NCBI GenBank assembly: GCA_963776665.1
Contig: CAVZNQ010000023.1
Coordinates: forward strand, 186,001 to 250,000
Source: Roseiarcus sp963776665
Lineage (GTDB): Bacteria; Pseudomonadota; Alphaproteobacteria; Rhizobiales; Beijerinckiaceae
Direction of reading: 5' to 3'
Length of the DNA: 64,000 bases
Position 1 is the first letter of the stretch, and every line of letters starts with the position of its first letter. Both the position numbers and the translations under genes were made by a program. Shown here piece after piece: positions 27,249 to 37,273 of this stretch. The notes beneath the pieces were generated by a model. The model was given only the letters and a program-made list of their open reading frames with translations. It was not told the DNA's origin and ran no database searches.

Positions 27249-29465
27249 TCAGGACGCCGCTGCCGCGGCGGGGGGCGGGCTGAAAGCGAGAAACAGCGTC
27301 GCCAGCGGCGGCAACGTCAACGTCGCCGAGGCGGGGAAGCCGTGCGACGGGCGCGGCTCAGCCGTGACGCCGCCGAAATTGCCCATATTCGAGCCGCCGT
27401 AGGGACCCGCGTCGCTGTTGAGCGCCTCGCGCCAGAAACCCTCGTAGGGAAGGCCGAGACGATAGCCGGCGCGCGGCTCCGGGGTGAAGTTGCAGACGAC
27501 CGCGACCGGAGGGTCGCTTGGCGCGCCGCGCCTGAGAAAGGCGAGCACCGACTGTGTGTCGTCGTTGACGACGATCCAGCGGAAGCCGTCAGGCTCACAG
27601 TCGCGGGCGTAGAGGGCGGGCGTCTCGCGATAGAGGCGGTTTAGGTCGCGCACCAGCGCCTGGATCCCCTGATGCGGCCAATGCTCGAGCAGCCACCAGG
27701 GGAGCGATTCGGAGGCGTTCCATTCGCTCGTCTGCCCGAACTCCTGGCCCATGAACAGGAGCTTCTTGCCCGGGTGGCCCCACATGAAGCCGTAGAAGGC
27801 CCGCGCGTTGGCGAACCGGCGCCATTCGTCGCCCGGCATCTTGCCGATGACCGAGCCTTTGCCGTGCACGACCTCGTCGTGCGAAATCGGCAGCACGAAG
27901 TTCTCGCTGAAGGCGTAGAGAAGGCCGAAGGTCAGTCTGTCGTGGCTCCAGCGGCGATAGATGGGATCGCTCGACATGTAGTCGAGCGTGTCGTGCATCC
28001 AGCCCATGTTCCACTTGAAGCCGAAGCCGAGGCCGCCCTGGTCCGTCGGGCGCGAGACGCCGGGAAAGGCGGTCGATTCCTCGGCGATGGTGACCGCGCC
28101 GGGAAAGCCGCCGTAGACGAGCTCGTTGGCGCGCTGGAGGAAGGCGATCGCTTCGCGGTTTTCCCTGCTGCCGTCGGCGTTGGGAAGCCATTCGCCCTCG
28201 CGGCGGGAATAGTCGAGGTAGAGCATCGAGGCGACGGCGTCTACGCGCAAGCCGTCGATGTGGAAGCGGTCCACCCAGTAGAGGGCGTTGCAGTAGAGGA
28301 AGTTGGCGACCTCGTGGCGGCCGAAATTGTAGATCGCGGTGTTCCAGTCGGGATGAAAGCCCTTGCGCGGGTCGGCGTGCTCGTAAAGCGCGGTGCCGTC
28401 GAAGTGCGCGAGGCCCTGAGCGTCGGTCGGAAAATGCGCCGGGACCCAGTCGAGGATCACGCCAAGGCCCGCGCCATGCGCGCGGTCGACGAAGCGCGCG
28501 AATCCGGCCGGCTCGCCAAAGCGCCGCGTCGGGGCGAACAGGCCGATCGGCTGGTATCCCCAGGATTCATCGAGCGGATGCTCGCTGATCGGGAGAAGCT
28601 CGATATGGGTGTAGCCCATTCCGACAGCGTATGGGATGAGCTCGGCGGCCAGTTCGTCGTAGGTGAGAAACCGCCCGCCTTCGCCGCGCCGCCACGATCC
28701 GAGATGGACCTCGTAGATCGACATCGGTTTGCGCCGCGGTTCGCCCTGGCCGCGTTTGGCCATGTATTCGCCGTCGGTCCAGGTGAAGTCGTCGCTGTGG
28801 GCGACGACCGAGGCCGTCGACGGCCGGAGCTCGCCTTCAAAGCCGAACGGATCGGCCTTGAGCGGCAACAGCGCCCCGTTCGGGCCGACGAGCTCGAACT
28901 TGTAAACCGCGCCGACGGTCAGTTCGGGGACGAAGATCTCCCACAGGCCGCTGTCGAACCTCTGGCGCATCTGGCAGCGCCGTCCGTCCCACTGGTTGAA
29001 GGAGCCGACGACGGACACCCGCGACGCATTGGGCGCCCAGACCGCAAACAGCACGCCGTCGACGCCCTCGTGGTTGATGAGCTGGGCGCCGAGCCGGCGG
29101 TAGAGCTGGCGATGCGTGCCCTCGCGAGCGAGGTAGTCGTCCATGGGACCGAGCGCCGGCCCGAACGTGTAAGGGTCGATGTAGGAGTAGGTTCCGTGCG
29201 CGGTCTCGACTTCGACGCGATAGGCGGGCCGCTCCTTGACCGACGGGATCAGCGCCTCGAAAAAATCATCCTTGCGGCGCGCCAGCTTGGCCAGGAGCTT
29301 GCCATCGCGGGTGAGCGCGCGGACCGAGACGGCCGCAGGCGCGAACACCCGAATGACCCAGCCCGCCGCTGTCTGGTGAGGCCCGAGAACGGCGAAAGGG
29401 TCGGACTTGCGGGCGGCAGCGATGGCGTCCAGCGCCTCGTCCCGCGCTCTCCATTCCTCCCCCAT
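27249..29465 (-). CDS. glgB: 1,4-alpha-glucan branching enzyme
   Basis: 738 residues, GH13. It forms alpha-1,6 branches in glycogen. N-terminal CBM48-type modules (DPFAVLGPHQT, GVLFAVWAPNASRVSVVGSF) precede the catalytic barrel with WGYQPIGLFAPTRRFG, nucleophile in HIDGLRVDAVASMLYLDY, Glu in GAVTIAEESTAFPG, and FVLPISHDEVVHGKGSV. ATG 29465 has GAGG 8 bases upstream; a GTG six codons before it (29483) is the alternative. It lies 34 bp after the glgP stop and 14 bp before the glgC start. Confidence 0.95.
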   Translation of the reverse strand: MGEEWRARDEALDAIAAARKSDPFAVLGPHQTAAGWVIRVFAPAAVSVRALTRDGKLLAKLARRKDDFFEALIPSVKERPAYRVEVETAHGTYSYIDPYTFGPALGPMDDYLAREGTHRQLYRRLGAQLINHEGVDGVLFAVWAPNASRVSVVGSFNQWDGRRCQMRQRFDSGLWEIFVPELTVGAVYKFELVGPNGALLPLKADPFGFEGELRPSTASVVAHSDDFTWTDGEYMAKRGQGEPRRKPMSIYEVHLGSWRRGEGGRFLTYDELAAELIPYAVGMGYTHIELLPISEHPLDESWGYQPIGLFAPTRRFGEPAGFARFVDRAHGAGLGVILDWVPAHFPTDAQGLAHFDGTALYEHADPRKGFHPDWNTAIYNFGRHEVANFLYCNALYWVDRFHIDGLRVDAVASMLYLDYSRREGEWLPNADGSRENREAIAFLQRANELVYGGFPGAVTIAEESTAFPGVSRPTDQGGLGFGFKWNMGWMHDTLDYMSSDPIYRRWSHDRLTFGLLYAFSENFVLPISHDEVVHGKGSVIGKMPGDEWRRFANARAFYGFMWGHPGKKLLFMGQEFGQTSEWNASESLPWWLLEHWPHQGIQALVRDLNRLYRETPALYARDCEPDGFRWIVVNDDTQSVLAFLRRGAPSDPPVAVVCNFTPEPRAGYRLGLPYEGFWREALNSDAGPYGGSNMGNFGGVTAEPRPSHGFPASATLTLPPLATLFLAFSPPPAAAAAS

Positions 29466-29499
29466 TCGGTCCTCTCCGGCCACGGTTTGGCCTGTCAGG

Positions 29500-31987
29500 T
29501 CAGCTTATCGGCGCGAACGGCGCATTCCAGATGTCTTTGGCGTATTCAGCGATCGTCCGATCGGATGAGAACCAGCCGACATTGGCGGTATTGAGGATGC
29601 TCGAGCGCATCCACCGCCTGCGGTCACGCCAGGCCTCGTCGATTTTGATCTGGGTCGCCCAATAGGCGTCGAAATCGGCGCAGACCATGAAGTAGTCGTG
29701 ATGGGTGAGCGTATCGACGAGACCCTTATAGCGTCCGGCGTCGTCGGTCGAGAAGACGCCGGAACCGATTTCGTCGAGCGCCTCGCGCAGGATCGGGGAC
29801 GCGGCGATGCGTTCGGATGAATCGATGCCCTGCGCGCGCGACGCTTCGACCTCCGCAGCGGTGAGGCCGAAGATAAAAATGTTGTCGTCGCCGACGAGAT
29901 CGCGCATCTCGACATTGGCGCCGTCGAGCGTGCCGACGGTCAGCGCCCCGTTGAGCGCCATCTTCATGTTGCCGGTGCCGGACGCCTCCATGCCGGCGGT
30001 CGAAATCTGCTCAGAGAGGTCCGCGGCGGGCATGATGATCTCGGCGAGCGAGACATTGTAGTTGGGCAGAAACACGACTTTCAGCAGGCCGCGCACGGTC
30101 GGATCGGAATTGACGACCCTGGCGACGTCGATGGCGAGCTTGATGATGAGCTTTGCCTGCGTGTAGCTCGCGGCCGCCTTGCCGGCGAAGATCTTGACCC
30201 GGGGCGCGAAGTCGATGGTCGGGTTGGCGCGGATGGCGTTATAGCGCGCCACCGTCTCCAGGATGTTGAGCAGCTGGCGCTTGTATTCGTGGATCCGCTT
30301 GACCTGCACGTCGAACATCGCGTCAAGGTCGACGCGCTGGTTGAGCTGATCGGAGATGATGCGCGCGAGCGCGGCCTTGCAGCTCTTGTGCGCCGCCTTC
30401 CACCTGCGCCTGCACGGCCGGATCGTCCGCGTGCGCGGCAAGGCCCTTCAGCGCCCCGAAGTCGTCGAGCCCGCGCTCGCCGAGGATCGAGCGAATGATG
30501 TCGGCGAGCTTCGGATTGCACTCGATCAGCCAACGGCGGAAGGTGATGCCGTTCGTCTTGTTGGTGATGCGGCCGGGATAGACCGCATTGAGGGCGTGGA
30601 ACACGGTCTTGCGCATGAGATCGGTGTGGAGCGCCGAGACGCCGTTGATCTTGTGCGAGCCGACAAAGGCGAGGTTGCCCATTCTCACCCGCCGGCCGGC
30701 GTGCTCGTCGATCATCGAAATCGACGCCAGGAGGCCCTGATCGACGAAGCCGCGCCGCCGTGCGCCGTCCAGGTGCGCCGCATTGATCAGGTAGATGATC
30801 TGCATGTGGCGGGGCAGCACGCGCTCCATCAGCGGCACCTGCCAGGTCTCGAGCGCTTCCGGCAGCAGGGTGTGGTTGGTGTAGGAGAACACTGCCTGCG
30901 TGATCGACCAGGCCTCGTCCCATTCGACCTTGTTCAGGTCGACGAGGATGCGCATCAATTCGGCGATGCCGATCGCCGGGTGGGTGTCGTTGAGCTGGAC
31001 GGCGGAGTGCTGCCCGAGCGTGCGCACGTCGCCCCACTGCTTGATGTGCCGGCGAATGAGATCGAGAAGAGAGGCCGAAGCGAAGAAGTATTCCTGCCTC
31101 AGCCGCAGTTCCTGGCCTGCCGGAGTGGCGTCGCTCGGGTAGAGGACCTTCGAGATCGCTTCCGCCCGCACGGTTTCCGAGAACGCGCCGACGTAGTCGC
31201 CGGCGTTGAAGGCTTCAAGCTTCAAGGGGTCCGTCGCCCGCGCCGACCACAAGCGCAGCGTGTTGACGTGCCTGCCGCGCCAGCCGACGATCGGCGTGTC
31301 GTAGGCGACCGCTTCGACCGTCTCGGCCGGGTGCCAGACGTGGTAGGCGCGTTCATCCTCGCCCTGGATCATTTCGACCCAGCCGCCGAAGCCGATGGCG
31401 TAGTTGTATTCGGGGCGGACGAATTCCCACGGATTGCCGTTGACCAGCCAGTCCTCGGGGGTTTCCTGCTGCCAGCCGCCGCGGATGATCTGGCGGAAGA
31501 GGCCATTGTCGTAACGTATTCCATAGCCGTGCGCGGCGATCGAGAGCGTCGCCATGCTGTCCATGAAACAGGCGGCGAGGCGTCCGAGGCCGCCATTGCC
31601 GAGCGCCGCGTCAGGCTCGATCTTGCGCAGATCCGCAAGGCTGACGCCGAGTCCGTCGAGCGCTTCGGCCATCGGGGTCGCGATGCCAAGGTTGGTCATC
31701 GCGTCGAACAAGAGGCGTCCGATCAGGAATTCGAGCGAAAGATAGTAGACCCGCTTTCGCCCGTCGGCGTAGACCCCGTTCAGCGATTCAAGCCAGCGCC
31801 CGACCGCGATGTCGCGGGTGGCGAACGTGACGGCGAGAAACCAGTCGCGCGGGCTCGCGACTTCCGGCGCCTTGCCGACGGCATAGGTCAGTTTCGCCAG
31901 AACCGCGGCCTTGAGCTCGGCTGCGGCGTAGGGACGGATCTCGGCCGCCTGCGGCGCGGGCTTCTCCGTTGCGACGAGCTCATCCAA
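29500..31987 (-). pseudogene. glgP: glycogen/alpha-glucan phosphorylase, one frameshift
   Basis: It releases glucose 1-phosphate from glycogen with PLP as cofactor. The long first part (RVYYLSLEFLIGRLL, DAALGNGGLGRLAACFMDS, VQLNDTHPAIGIAELMR) and the second part (RVDLDAMFDVQVKRIHEYKR, VKIFAGKAAASYTQAK, and the PLP-lysine region EASGTGNMKMALNGALTVGT) lie in two frames joined at about 30403-30404, where one extra G (coding strand) turns CAG-TGG into CAGGTGG. Corrected length is about 828 residues, normal. No ATG fits the start; TTG 31987, preceded by GGGAGACTTCA, is the best. First gene of the operon. Confidence 0.9.
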
Positions 31988-32108
31988 TGAAGTCTCCCGC
32001 CTTTCGATCGTCCCCGGCGCGACCCCCAAAAGTCGCCGGCCCCTTGAATGTTTAAACACGGGGCGCCGCGCCGCACAATCTCCCATGCGCCGGCGTCGGC
32101 CCTGCCGA

Positions 32109-32765
32109 TCAAGGGTTCGGATTCGCTCCGGTCGAATTCGGGTCCGTCCTTGCGGCCCGAATCTGAGCCTGGATGGCGTTGAGTTCTCCGGCGGCGCCGT
32201 TGATCTGGGCCTGCAAGGCCTGGAACTCTTTTTGCGCGCCGGCGGTCGCGGTCTGGGCCTCGGAGAGAGCGCGGCGCGCGCCTTCGACCTCGGCCTGCAG
32301 GCGGGACTGCTCCGCCCCGAGGGCCTGGTCCTGGCTCTGCAGCGCCGTGACATGGTCGGTTTCATCCTTGAGCCGCGCGTCGACCGCCTGGAGGTCGCGC
32401 GTCCTGGCGCTCGTCTCTTCCTGGGCGCCGGAGATGGCGAGTTTCGCCTCGCTGATCTGCTTGTTCAGGTCGGCAAGCTCGTTTTGCGCCGACGCCCTTG
32501 CAGCGGAAGCTTCCGACAACGCTTTCTCGGCGTCGGCGGCTTGCTTCTTGAGATCGGCGGCGGTGCCGGCCGTCTTTTGCAGGTTTTGCAAGTCCGAGGC
32601 GAGCGACTCGCGCGCCCGCTCGGCGGCGATGACCGAGGCGTTCAGCTGGGATTGCGTCTGCGACGACTGCCACCACACCCCCGCGGCGATCAGCCACCCG
32701 ACGGCCGCTATGCCAGCCAGGGTGAGCGTCACCGTCCGCGACGATTCGCCCCGCTCATCATCCAT
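32109..32765 (-). CDS. membrane-anchored coiled-coil protein of unknown function
   Basis: 218 residues. A short charged N-terminus is followed by one membrane segment (VTLTLAGIAAVGWLIAAGVWW, here split across two of the protein's first lines), then an unbroken heptad-rich region of about 170 residues (for example LQNLQKTAGTAADLKKQAAD) and a polar Pro/Asn tail. The topology suggests a type II inner-membrane protein with a periplasmic coiled coil. No catalytic motif is visible. It lies 121 bp upstream of glgP in the same direction, but no evidence links it to glycogen. Confidence 0.7.
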   Translation of the reverse strand: MDDERGESSRTVTLTLAGIAAVGWLIAAGVWWQSSQTQSQLNASVIAAERARESLASDLQNLQKTAGTAADLKKQAADAEKALSEASAARASAQNELADLNKQISEAKLAISGAQEETSARTRDLQAVDARLKDETDHVTALQSQDQALGAEQSRLQAEVEGARRALSEAQTATAGAQKEFQALQAQINGAAGELNAIQAQIRAARTDPNSTGANPNP

Positions 32766-33098
32766 AACGCGTCCCCTACAAGGCGCCGCGACGGGCGCGG
32801 CAACCTGAGCCCAGGAGGCCTCATGCCATATTGCGGGCGCCGAAGCGGTCCGCCAAGCATAAAATTGTCGGCGCGGCCGAATGCCGGGCGCCGCTCGGCG
32901 TTAGTATTGGCGAAAAAAAGCGCCGCGCTCGCCGAGCGCCGGCGCTGATCGACTTTGCGGCCGCGAGGGCGGAGAGAATTTTTCATTTGTCAACGTCTCG
33001 CCGCGCCGTCTATTGTCCGGTCGCGGCGGATTCGAGGGGGGCGCGGGATGGCCGCTCGCGCCGAACGCTTGTGAAAGAGTGACGGAGATGCAGTCGGC
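32766..33098. other. 333-bp intergenic region upstream of the cox operon
   Basis: It separates the coiled-coil gene (minus) from coxB (plus) and must hold both promoters. No open frame of interest is seen. The stretch nearest coxB is the only AT-rich part. Confidence 0.5.
32987..33014 (+). promoter_or_regulatory. possible housekeeping-type promoter for coxB
   Basis: TTGTCA (32987-32992) and TCTATT (33009-33014) are separated by 16 bases, a fair match to a sigma-70 -35/-10 pair, about 85 bases before the coxB start. It is a sequence match only. Confidence 0.3.
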
Positions 33099-33947
33099 AT
33101 GCGCGTAAGCTTGAACGCGATCTGGGCGGGCCTCGCGGCGCTCGGGGCCGCGCTGGTCGCGCCGCAGGCGGGGGCCCAGGTTTTCGGCGGGCCCAAGCCC
33201 GGGGAGATCGGTTTTCTGCCGACTGTCACCCAAAACGGCGACGATATCGTCTGGATGCACAACTGGATTCTGCTTCCGGTGACCATCGGCATTTCGCTCA
33301 TGGTGCTCGAACTCATCGTCTATATCGTCTACAATTTCAACGAGACCGCCAATCCTGTGCCGTCGCGGCGAACGCACAACGGCCTGCTCGAATTCGCCTG
33401 GACTGTCGCGCCCGCCCTGATCCTGGTGGTCATTGCGGTGCCCTCGTTCCGGCTGCTCGCGGACCAGCTCATCATTCCCGCGCCAGATCTCACGCTGAAG
33501 GTCACGGCCTCGCAGTGGCATTGGAACTACGGCTATCCCAAGTCCGAGGGCGGATTTTCGTTCGATTCCCTCTATGTCGAGGAAAAGGACCTCAAGCCCG
33601 GCCAGCCGCCGATCCTCACCGCCGACCATGAAATGGTCGTGCCCGTCAACAAGGTGATCGAGGTCGACGTGGTTTCGCAGGACGTCATTCACTCGTTCTC
33701 GGTGCCGTCGTTCGGGATCAAGATCGATGCGATCCCCGGCCGGCTGAACAAGACCTGGTTCAAGGCCGAGCACGAGGGAATGTACTACGGGCAGTGCTCG
33801 AACATCTGCGGCATCGACCACGCGTTCATGCCGATCAATGTCCGCGTGCTCAGCCAGCCGGACTATGACGCCTGGCTTATCGACGCCAAGAAGCAATTCG
33901 CGTCGAACGGCGTCGATCTCGCGGCGGCGCCGCTCGTCAATCCTTAG
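33099..33947 (+). CDS. coxB: cytochrome c oxidase subunit II
   Basis: 282 residues. Subunit II of the aa3-type terminal oxidase takes electrons from cytochrome c through the binuclear CuA centre. A signal peptide ends near GAQVF; two membrane segments follow (about residues 50-75 and 95-120). The CuA ligands are visible as Cys233, Cys237, His241 and Met244 in CSNICGIDHAFMPINV, with the aromatic electron-entry patch in ASQWHWNYGYP. Its stop lies 50 bp before coxA. Confidence 0.96.
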   Translation: MRVSLNAIWAGLAALGAALVAPQAGAQVFGGPKPGEIGFLPTVTQNGDDIVWMHNWILLPVTIGISLMVLELIVYIVYNFNETANPVPSRRTHNGLLEFAWTVAPALILVVIAVPSFRLLADQLIIPAPDLTLKVTASQWHWNYGYPKSEGGFSFDSLYVEEKDLKPGQPPILTADHEMVVPVNKVIEVDVVSQDVIHSFSVPSFGIKIDAIPGRLNKTWFKAEHEGMYYGQCSNICGIDHAFMPINVRVLSQPDYDAWLIDAKKQFASNGVDLAAAPLVNP

Positions 33948-33997
33948 GTCGGCGCGGTCATCCGCTCGTCGATCATGCATCACCGGAGTCGTTAGAC

Positions 33998-35713
33998 ATG
34001 GCGTCCGTCACCGACCTCAGCCATCACGATGTTGAGGCTCATCACGAGCACGAACTGCCGACGGGGTGGAGGCGTTTTCTCTTTTCCACCAACCACAAGG
34101 ACATCGGGACCCTCTACCTGATTTTCGCCATCCTCGCCGGCCTCATCGGCACGACCCTCTCGGTCGTCATTCGCGCCGAGCTGATGTCGCCGGGAATTCA
34201 TGTCTTCCCGCTGGTTTCCGCGATCATGACCGGGGACGGCTCGGCCGACGCCGCCAAGAACATGTACAACGTGTTTTTCAGCAGCCACGCCATCATCATG
34301 ATCTTCTTCATGGTCATGCCGGCGATGATGGGCGGGTTCGGAAACTGGATGGTGCCGCTGATGATCGGCGCGCCGGACATGGCGTTCCCTAGACTGAACA
34401 ACATGTCGTTCTGGCTGCTGGTGGCGTCGTTCATCCTGCTCATGTGTTCGCTGTTCGCCGAAGGCTCGCCCGGCATGAAGGGGTTCGGCGGCGGCTGGGT
34501 GCTCTATCCGCCGATGTCGAGCACGGTCGGGACGCCCGGTCCGGCGGCGGATTTTGTCATCCTGTCGATGCATCTCGCCGGCGCGTCGTCGATTGTCGGT
34601 TCGATCAACTTCATCGCCACCATCACCAACATGCGCGCGCCGGGCATGACGATGTTCCGCATGCCGCTGTTTCCGTGGTCGGTGCTGATAACCGCGTTCC
34701 TGCTGCTGCTCGCTCTGCCGGTGCTGGCCGGCGCGCTGACCATGCTGCTGACCGACCGCAACTTCCACACCACGTTCTTCGATCCGGCCGGCGGCGGCGA
34801 CCCGATCCTGTTCCAGCATCTGTTCTGGTTCTTCGGGCATCCCGAGGTCTATATTCTTATCATCCCGGGGTTCGGCATCGTCAGCCAGGTCGTGGCGACA
34901 TTCTCGAAGAAGCCGATCTTCGGATATGTCGGCATGGTCTATGCGATGCTGGCGATCGCGCTGCTCGGCTTCGCCGTGTGGGCCCACCACATGTTCACCA
35001 CCGGCATGTCGCTCAACACCCAGCGCTATTTCGTCTTCGCCACGATGGTGATCGCGGTGCCGACCGGAGTGAAGGTGTTCTCCTGGCTGGCGACGATGTG
35101 GGGCGGCTCGATAGCGCTGAGGCCGCCGATGCTGTGGGCGATCGGCTTCATCTTCGTCTTTACCGTCGGAGGCGTCACCGGCGTCGTGCTCGCCAACGCG
35201 GCGATCACCCGATACCTGCACGACACCTATTACGTCGTCGCCCATTTCCATTACACGATGTCGCTCGGCGCGGTGTTCTCGATCTTCGCCGGCTTCTACT
35301 ACTGGTTCCCGAAAATGACGGGCTACCTGTATGACGAGCGGTTGGCGAAGTGGCATTTCTGGTCGATGTTCGCCGGCATCAACATCACCTTCTTCCCCCA
35401 GCATTTCCTCGGGTTCCAGGGAATGCCGCGCCGCATCGTCGACTATACGGACGCCTATGCGACGTGGAACTTCGTGTCCTCGATCGGGGCCTTCATCTCG
35501 GGGATTGGGACGCTGATTTTCGTCTATCTCATCTACGAAGCCTTCAAGGCGAAGCGCCAGGCCGCCGCCAATCCGTGGGGACCCGGGGCGACCACGCTCG
35601 AGTGGACCGTGCCGTCGCCGGCGCCGTTCCACACCTTCGAGACGCCGCCGCATATTTTCGGCGACGACGACGTCCATGCGCCTGCGGTCGCGGGGCACGG
35701 GAGCCCGGCGTGA
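33998..35713 (+). CDS. coxA: cytochrome c oxidase subunit I
   Basis: 571 residues, twelve membrane helices. It holds haem a, haem a3 and CuB. Key segments: NHKDIGTLYLIFAILAGLIG, SSHAIIMIFFMVMPAMMGGF, WFFGHPEVYILIIPGFGIVS (His-Tyr cross-link site), and VVAHFHYTMSLGAVFSIFAG (haem ligands). Length and order are normal for aa3-type COX1. The stop overlaps the ctaG start by 4 bases (GTGA). The open frame of 568 codons on the opposite strand is an antisense shadow. Confidence 0.97.
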   Translation: MASVTDLSHHDVEAHHEHELPTGWRRFLFSTNHKDIGTLYLIFAILAGLIGTTLSVVIRAELMSPGIHVFPLVSAIMTGDGSADAAKNMYNVFFSSHAIIMIFFMVMPAMMGGFGNWMVPLMIGAPDMAFPRLNNMSFWLLVASFILLMCSLFAEGSPGMKGFGGGWVLYPPMSSTVGTPGPAADFVILSMHLAGASSIVGSINFIATITNMRAPGMTMFRMPLFPWSVLITAFLLLLALPVLAGALTMLLTDRNFHTTFFDPAGGGDPILFQHLFWFFGHPEVYILIIPGFGIVSQVVATFSKKPIFGYVGMVYAMLAIALLGFAVWAHHMFTTGMSLNTQRYFVFATMVIAVPTGVKVFSWLATMWGGSIALRPPMLWAIGFIFVFTVGGVTGVVLANAAITRYLHDTYYVVAHFHYTMSLGAVFSIFAGFYYWFPKMTGYLYDERLAKWHFWSMFAGINITFFPQHFLGFQGMPRRIVDYTDAYATWNFVSSIGAFISGIGTLIFVYLIYEAFKAKRQAAANPWGPGATTLEWTVPSPAPFHTFETPPHIFGDDDVHAPAVAGHGSPA

Positions 35714-36333
35714 CGGCTTCGGGCGATCGGGACGGCGCCGCAGTCTCGGCCGGGCGCCGCGCGGCGCGCAACAATCGCCTGCTCGGCCTCGGCGGCGCGG
35801 CTTTGGCCGTGACGATGATCGGCCTCACCTACGCCGCGGCGCCGTTCTACTCCGCCTTCTGCCGCGCGACCGGCTATGAGGGCACGCCGCAGCAGGTGAA
35901 AGCCAACACGGACCCAGAAGGTCACAGGATCCTGCGCGTCGCCTTCGACGCCAATGTGGCGCCCGGCCTCGACTGGAGCTTCGAGCCGGAGGTCGATTCG
36001 ATCCGGCTGCGCACCGGCCGCACCGCGACCGTCTATTTCCGTGTCCGCAACCGCCTCGACACCCCGGCCGCGGTGCGCGCCGCCTTCAATGTGACCCCCG
36101 AGGTTTCGGGGGGATATTTCGACAAGATCTCGTGCTTCTGCTTCACCGAGCAGCACCTAGGGCCGCACGAGAGCGCGGAATGGCCGGTGGTGTTCTTCCT
36201 CGATCCGACGCTCGAGACCGACCCGTCGATGGCGAGGGTCGATTCGATCACTTTATCCTACACTCTCTTTGCCCCGCCGGCCGAGCGGCCGGCGCCGACG
36301 CGTTCGGTGGATCGCGCCGGACCCGCCGGATGA
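35710..36333 (+). CDS. ctaG: cytochrome c oxidase assembly protein CtaG/Cox11
   Basis: 207 residues. It delivers copper to the CuB site of subunit I. One N-terminal membrane anchor (RLLGLGGAALAVTMIGLTYA) is followed by a periplasmic domain with the copper-binding FCF core, Cys142 and Cys144 in ISCFCFTEQ, and PVVFFLDPTLETD. GTG 35710 overlaps the coxA TGA by 4 bases. In many alphaproteobacteria ctaB (haem O synthase) lies between coxA and ctaG; here it is absent. Confidence 0.94.
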   Translation: MTASGDRDGAAVSAGRRAARNNRLLGLGGAALAVTMIGLTYAAAPFYSAFCRATGYEGTPQQVKANTDPEGHRILRVAFDANVAPGLDWSFEPEVDSIRLRTGRTATVYFRVRNRLDTPAAVRAAFNVTPEVSGGYFDKISCFCFTEQHLGPHESAEWPVVFFLDPTLETDPSMARVDSITLSYTLFAPPAERPAPTRSVDRAGPAG

Positions 36334-36352
36334 GACCAAAGGAACAAGACAA

Positions 36353-37222
36353 ATGACCGACGCGGCGATTCCTGACCGGCCGGGTTTTCATCTCGTCCAG
36401 CCAAGCGCCTGGCCGATCGTCGGCGCCGGATTCGCGTTCCTGACGGCTTTCGGCCTCATCTTCTACATGCACGACCTCGCCATCGCGGGAGCGCGGGTCG
36501 GGCCGGGGATCCTGACCGTCGGCGTCGCCGGCGTTCTCTTCACCATGTTCGGCTGGTGGCGGGACGTCGTTGCGGAGGCTCAAGACGGCTACCACAACGT
36601 GCTGGTGCGTTACGGCCTCACGCTCGGCATGATCCTGTTCATCGCCTCCGAAGTGATGTTCTTCGTCGCCTGGTTCTGGGCGTTCTTCTGGGGCGCGCTT
36701 TATCCCGCCGATACCCAGGTTTACGGCCGGCTCGACTTCACCGGCGGCATCTGGCCGCCCAAGGGCACGGAGGTGATCAACCCTTGGGCATTGCCGCTGA
36801 TGAACACCTTCGTGCTTCTGACCTCGAGCTTCGCGGTCAACGTCGCGCACGACGAATTGCGAGAAGGCGACCGACCGAAATTCAAGGCCTTCCTTGCGCT
36901 CGGCATCGCGCTTGGCGTCCTGTTCGTCTTCACCCAGGCGTACGAATACATCCACGCGCCGTTCAGCTTCAAGAACTCGATCTACGGCGCGACCTTCTTC
37001 ATGGCCACCGGCTTTCACGGCGCGCACGTCATCATCGGCGTGATCTTCCTGTTCGTGTGCCTGGCGCGCGCCTGGATGGGGCAATTCACGCCGAGCCACC
37101 ACGTCGGATTCCAGTTCGCCGCCTGGTACTGGCATTTCGTCGACGTCGTCTGGATATTCCTGTTCAGCTGCATCTACATCTGGGGATCCTGGGGCGCGGC
37201 GATCGAAGGAGCGGCCGGATAG
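36353..37222 (+). CDS. coxC: cytochrome c oxidase subunit III
   Basis: 289 residues with seven membrane segments. It stabilises the core oxidase. Landmarks are GWWRDVVAEAQDGYHN, RYGLTLGMILFIASEVMFFV with the conserved Glu, YIHAPFSFKNSIYGATFFMA and GFHGAHVIIGVIFLF, and AAWYWHFVDVVWIFLFSCIY. ATG 36353 follows AAAGGAACAAGACAA and leaves 19 bp to ctaG. The gene closes the coxB-coxA-ctaG-coxC operon; no SURF1 or DUF983 gene follows. Confidence 0.96.
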   Translation: MTDAAIPDRPGFHLVQPSAWPIVGAGFAFLTAFGLIFYMHDLAIAGARVGPGILTVGVAGVLFTMFGWWRDVVAEAQDGYHNVLVRYGLTLGMILFIASEVMFFVAWFWAFFWGALYPADTQVYGRLDFTGGIWPPKGTEVINPWALPLMNTFVLLTSSFAVNVAHDELREGDRPKFKAFLALGIALGVLFVFTQAYEYIHAPFSFKNSIYGATFFMATGFHGAHVIIGVIFLFVCLARAWMGQFTPSHHVGFQFAAWYWHFVDVVWIFLFSCIYIWGSWGAAIEGAAG

Positions 37223-37273
37223 GCCTGCCGGGACCCGCTTAGCTCGCCTCTGCCGTCGTCAGCGGAGCCGGAG

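Noticed and set aside
27672..29594. Plus-strand open frame of 640 codons opposite glgB
   Set aside because: Shadow of GlgB; no protein-like features.
33992..35698. Minus-strand open frame of 568 codons opposite coxA
   Set aside because: Antisense to subunit I; extreme His/Arg/Asp composition and no start signal.
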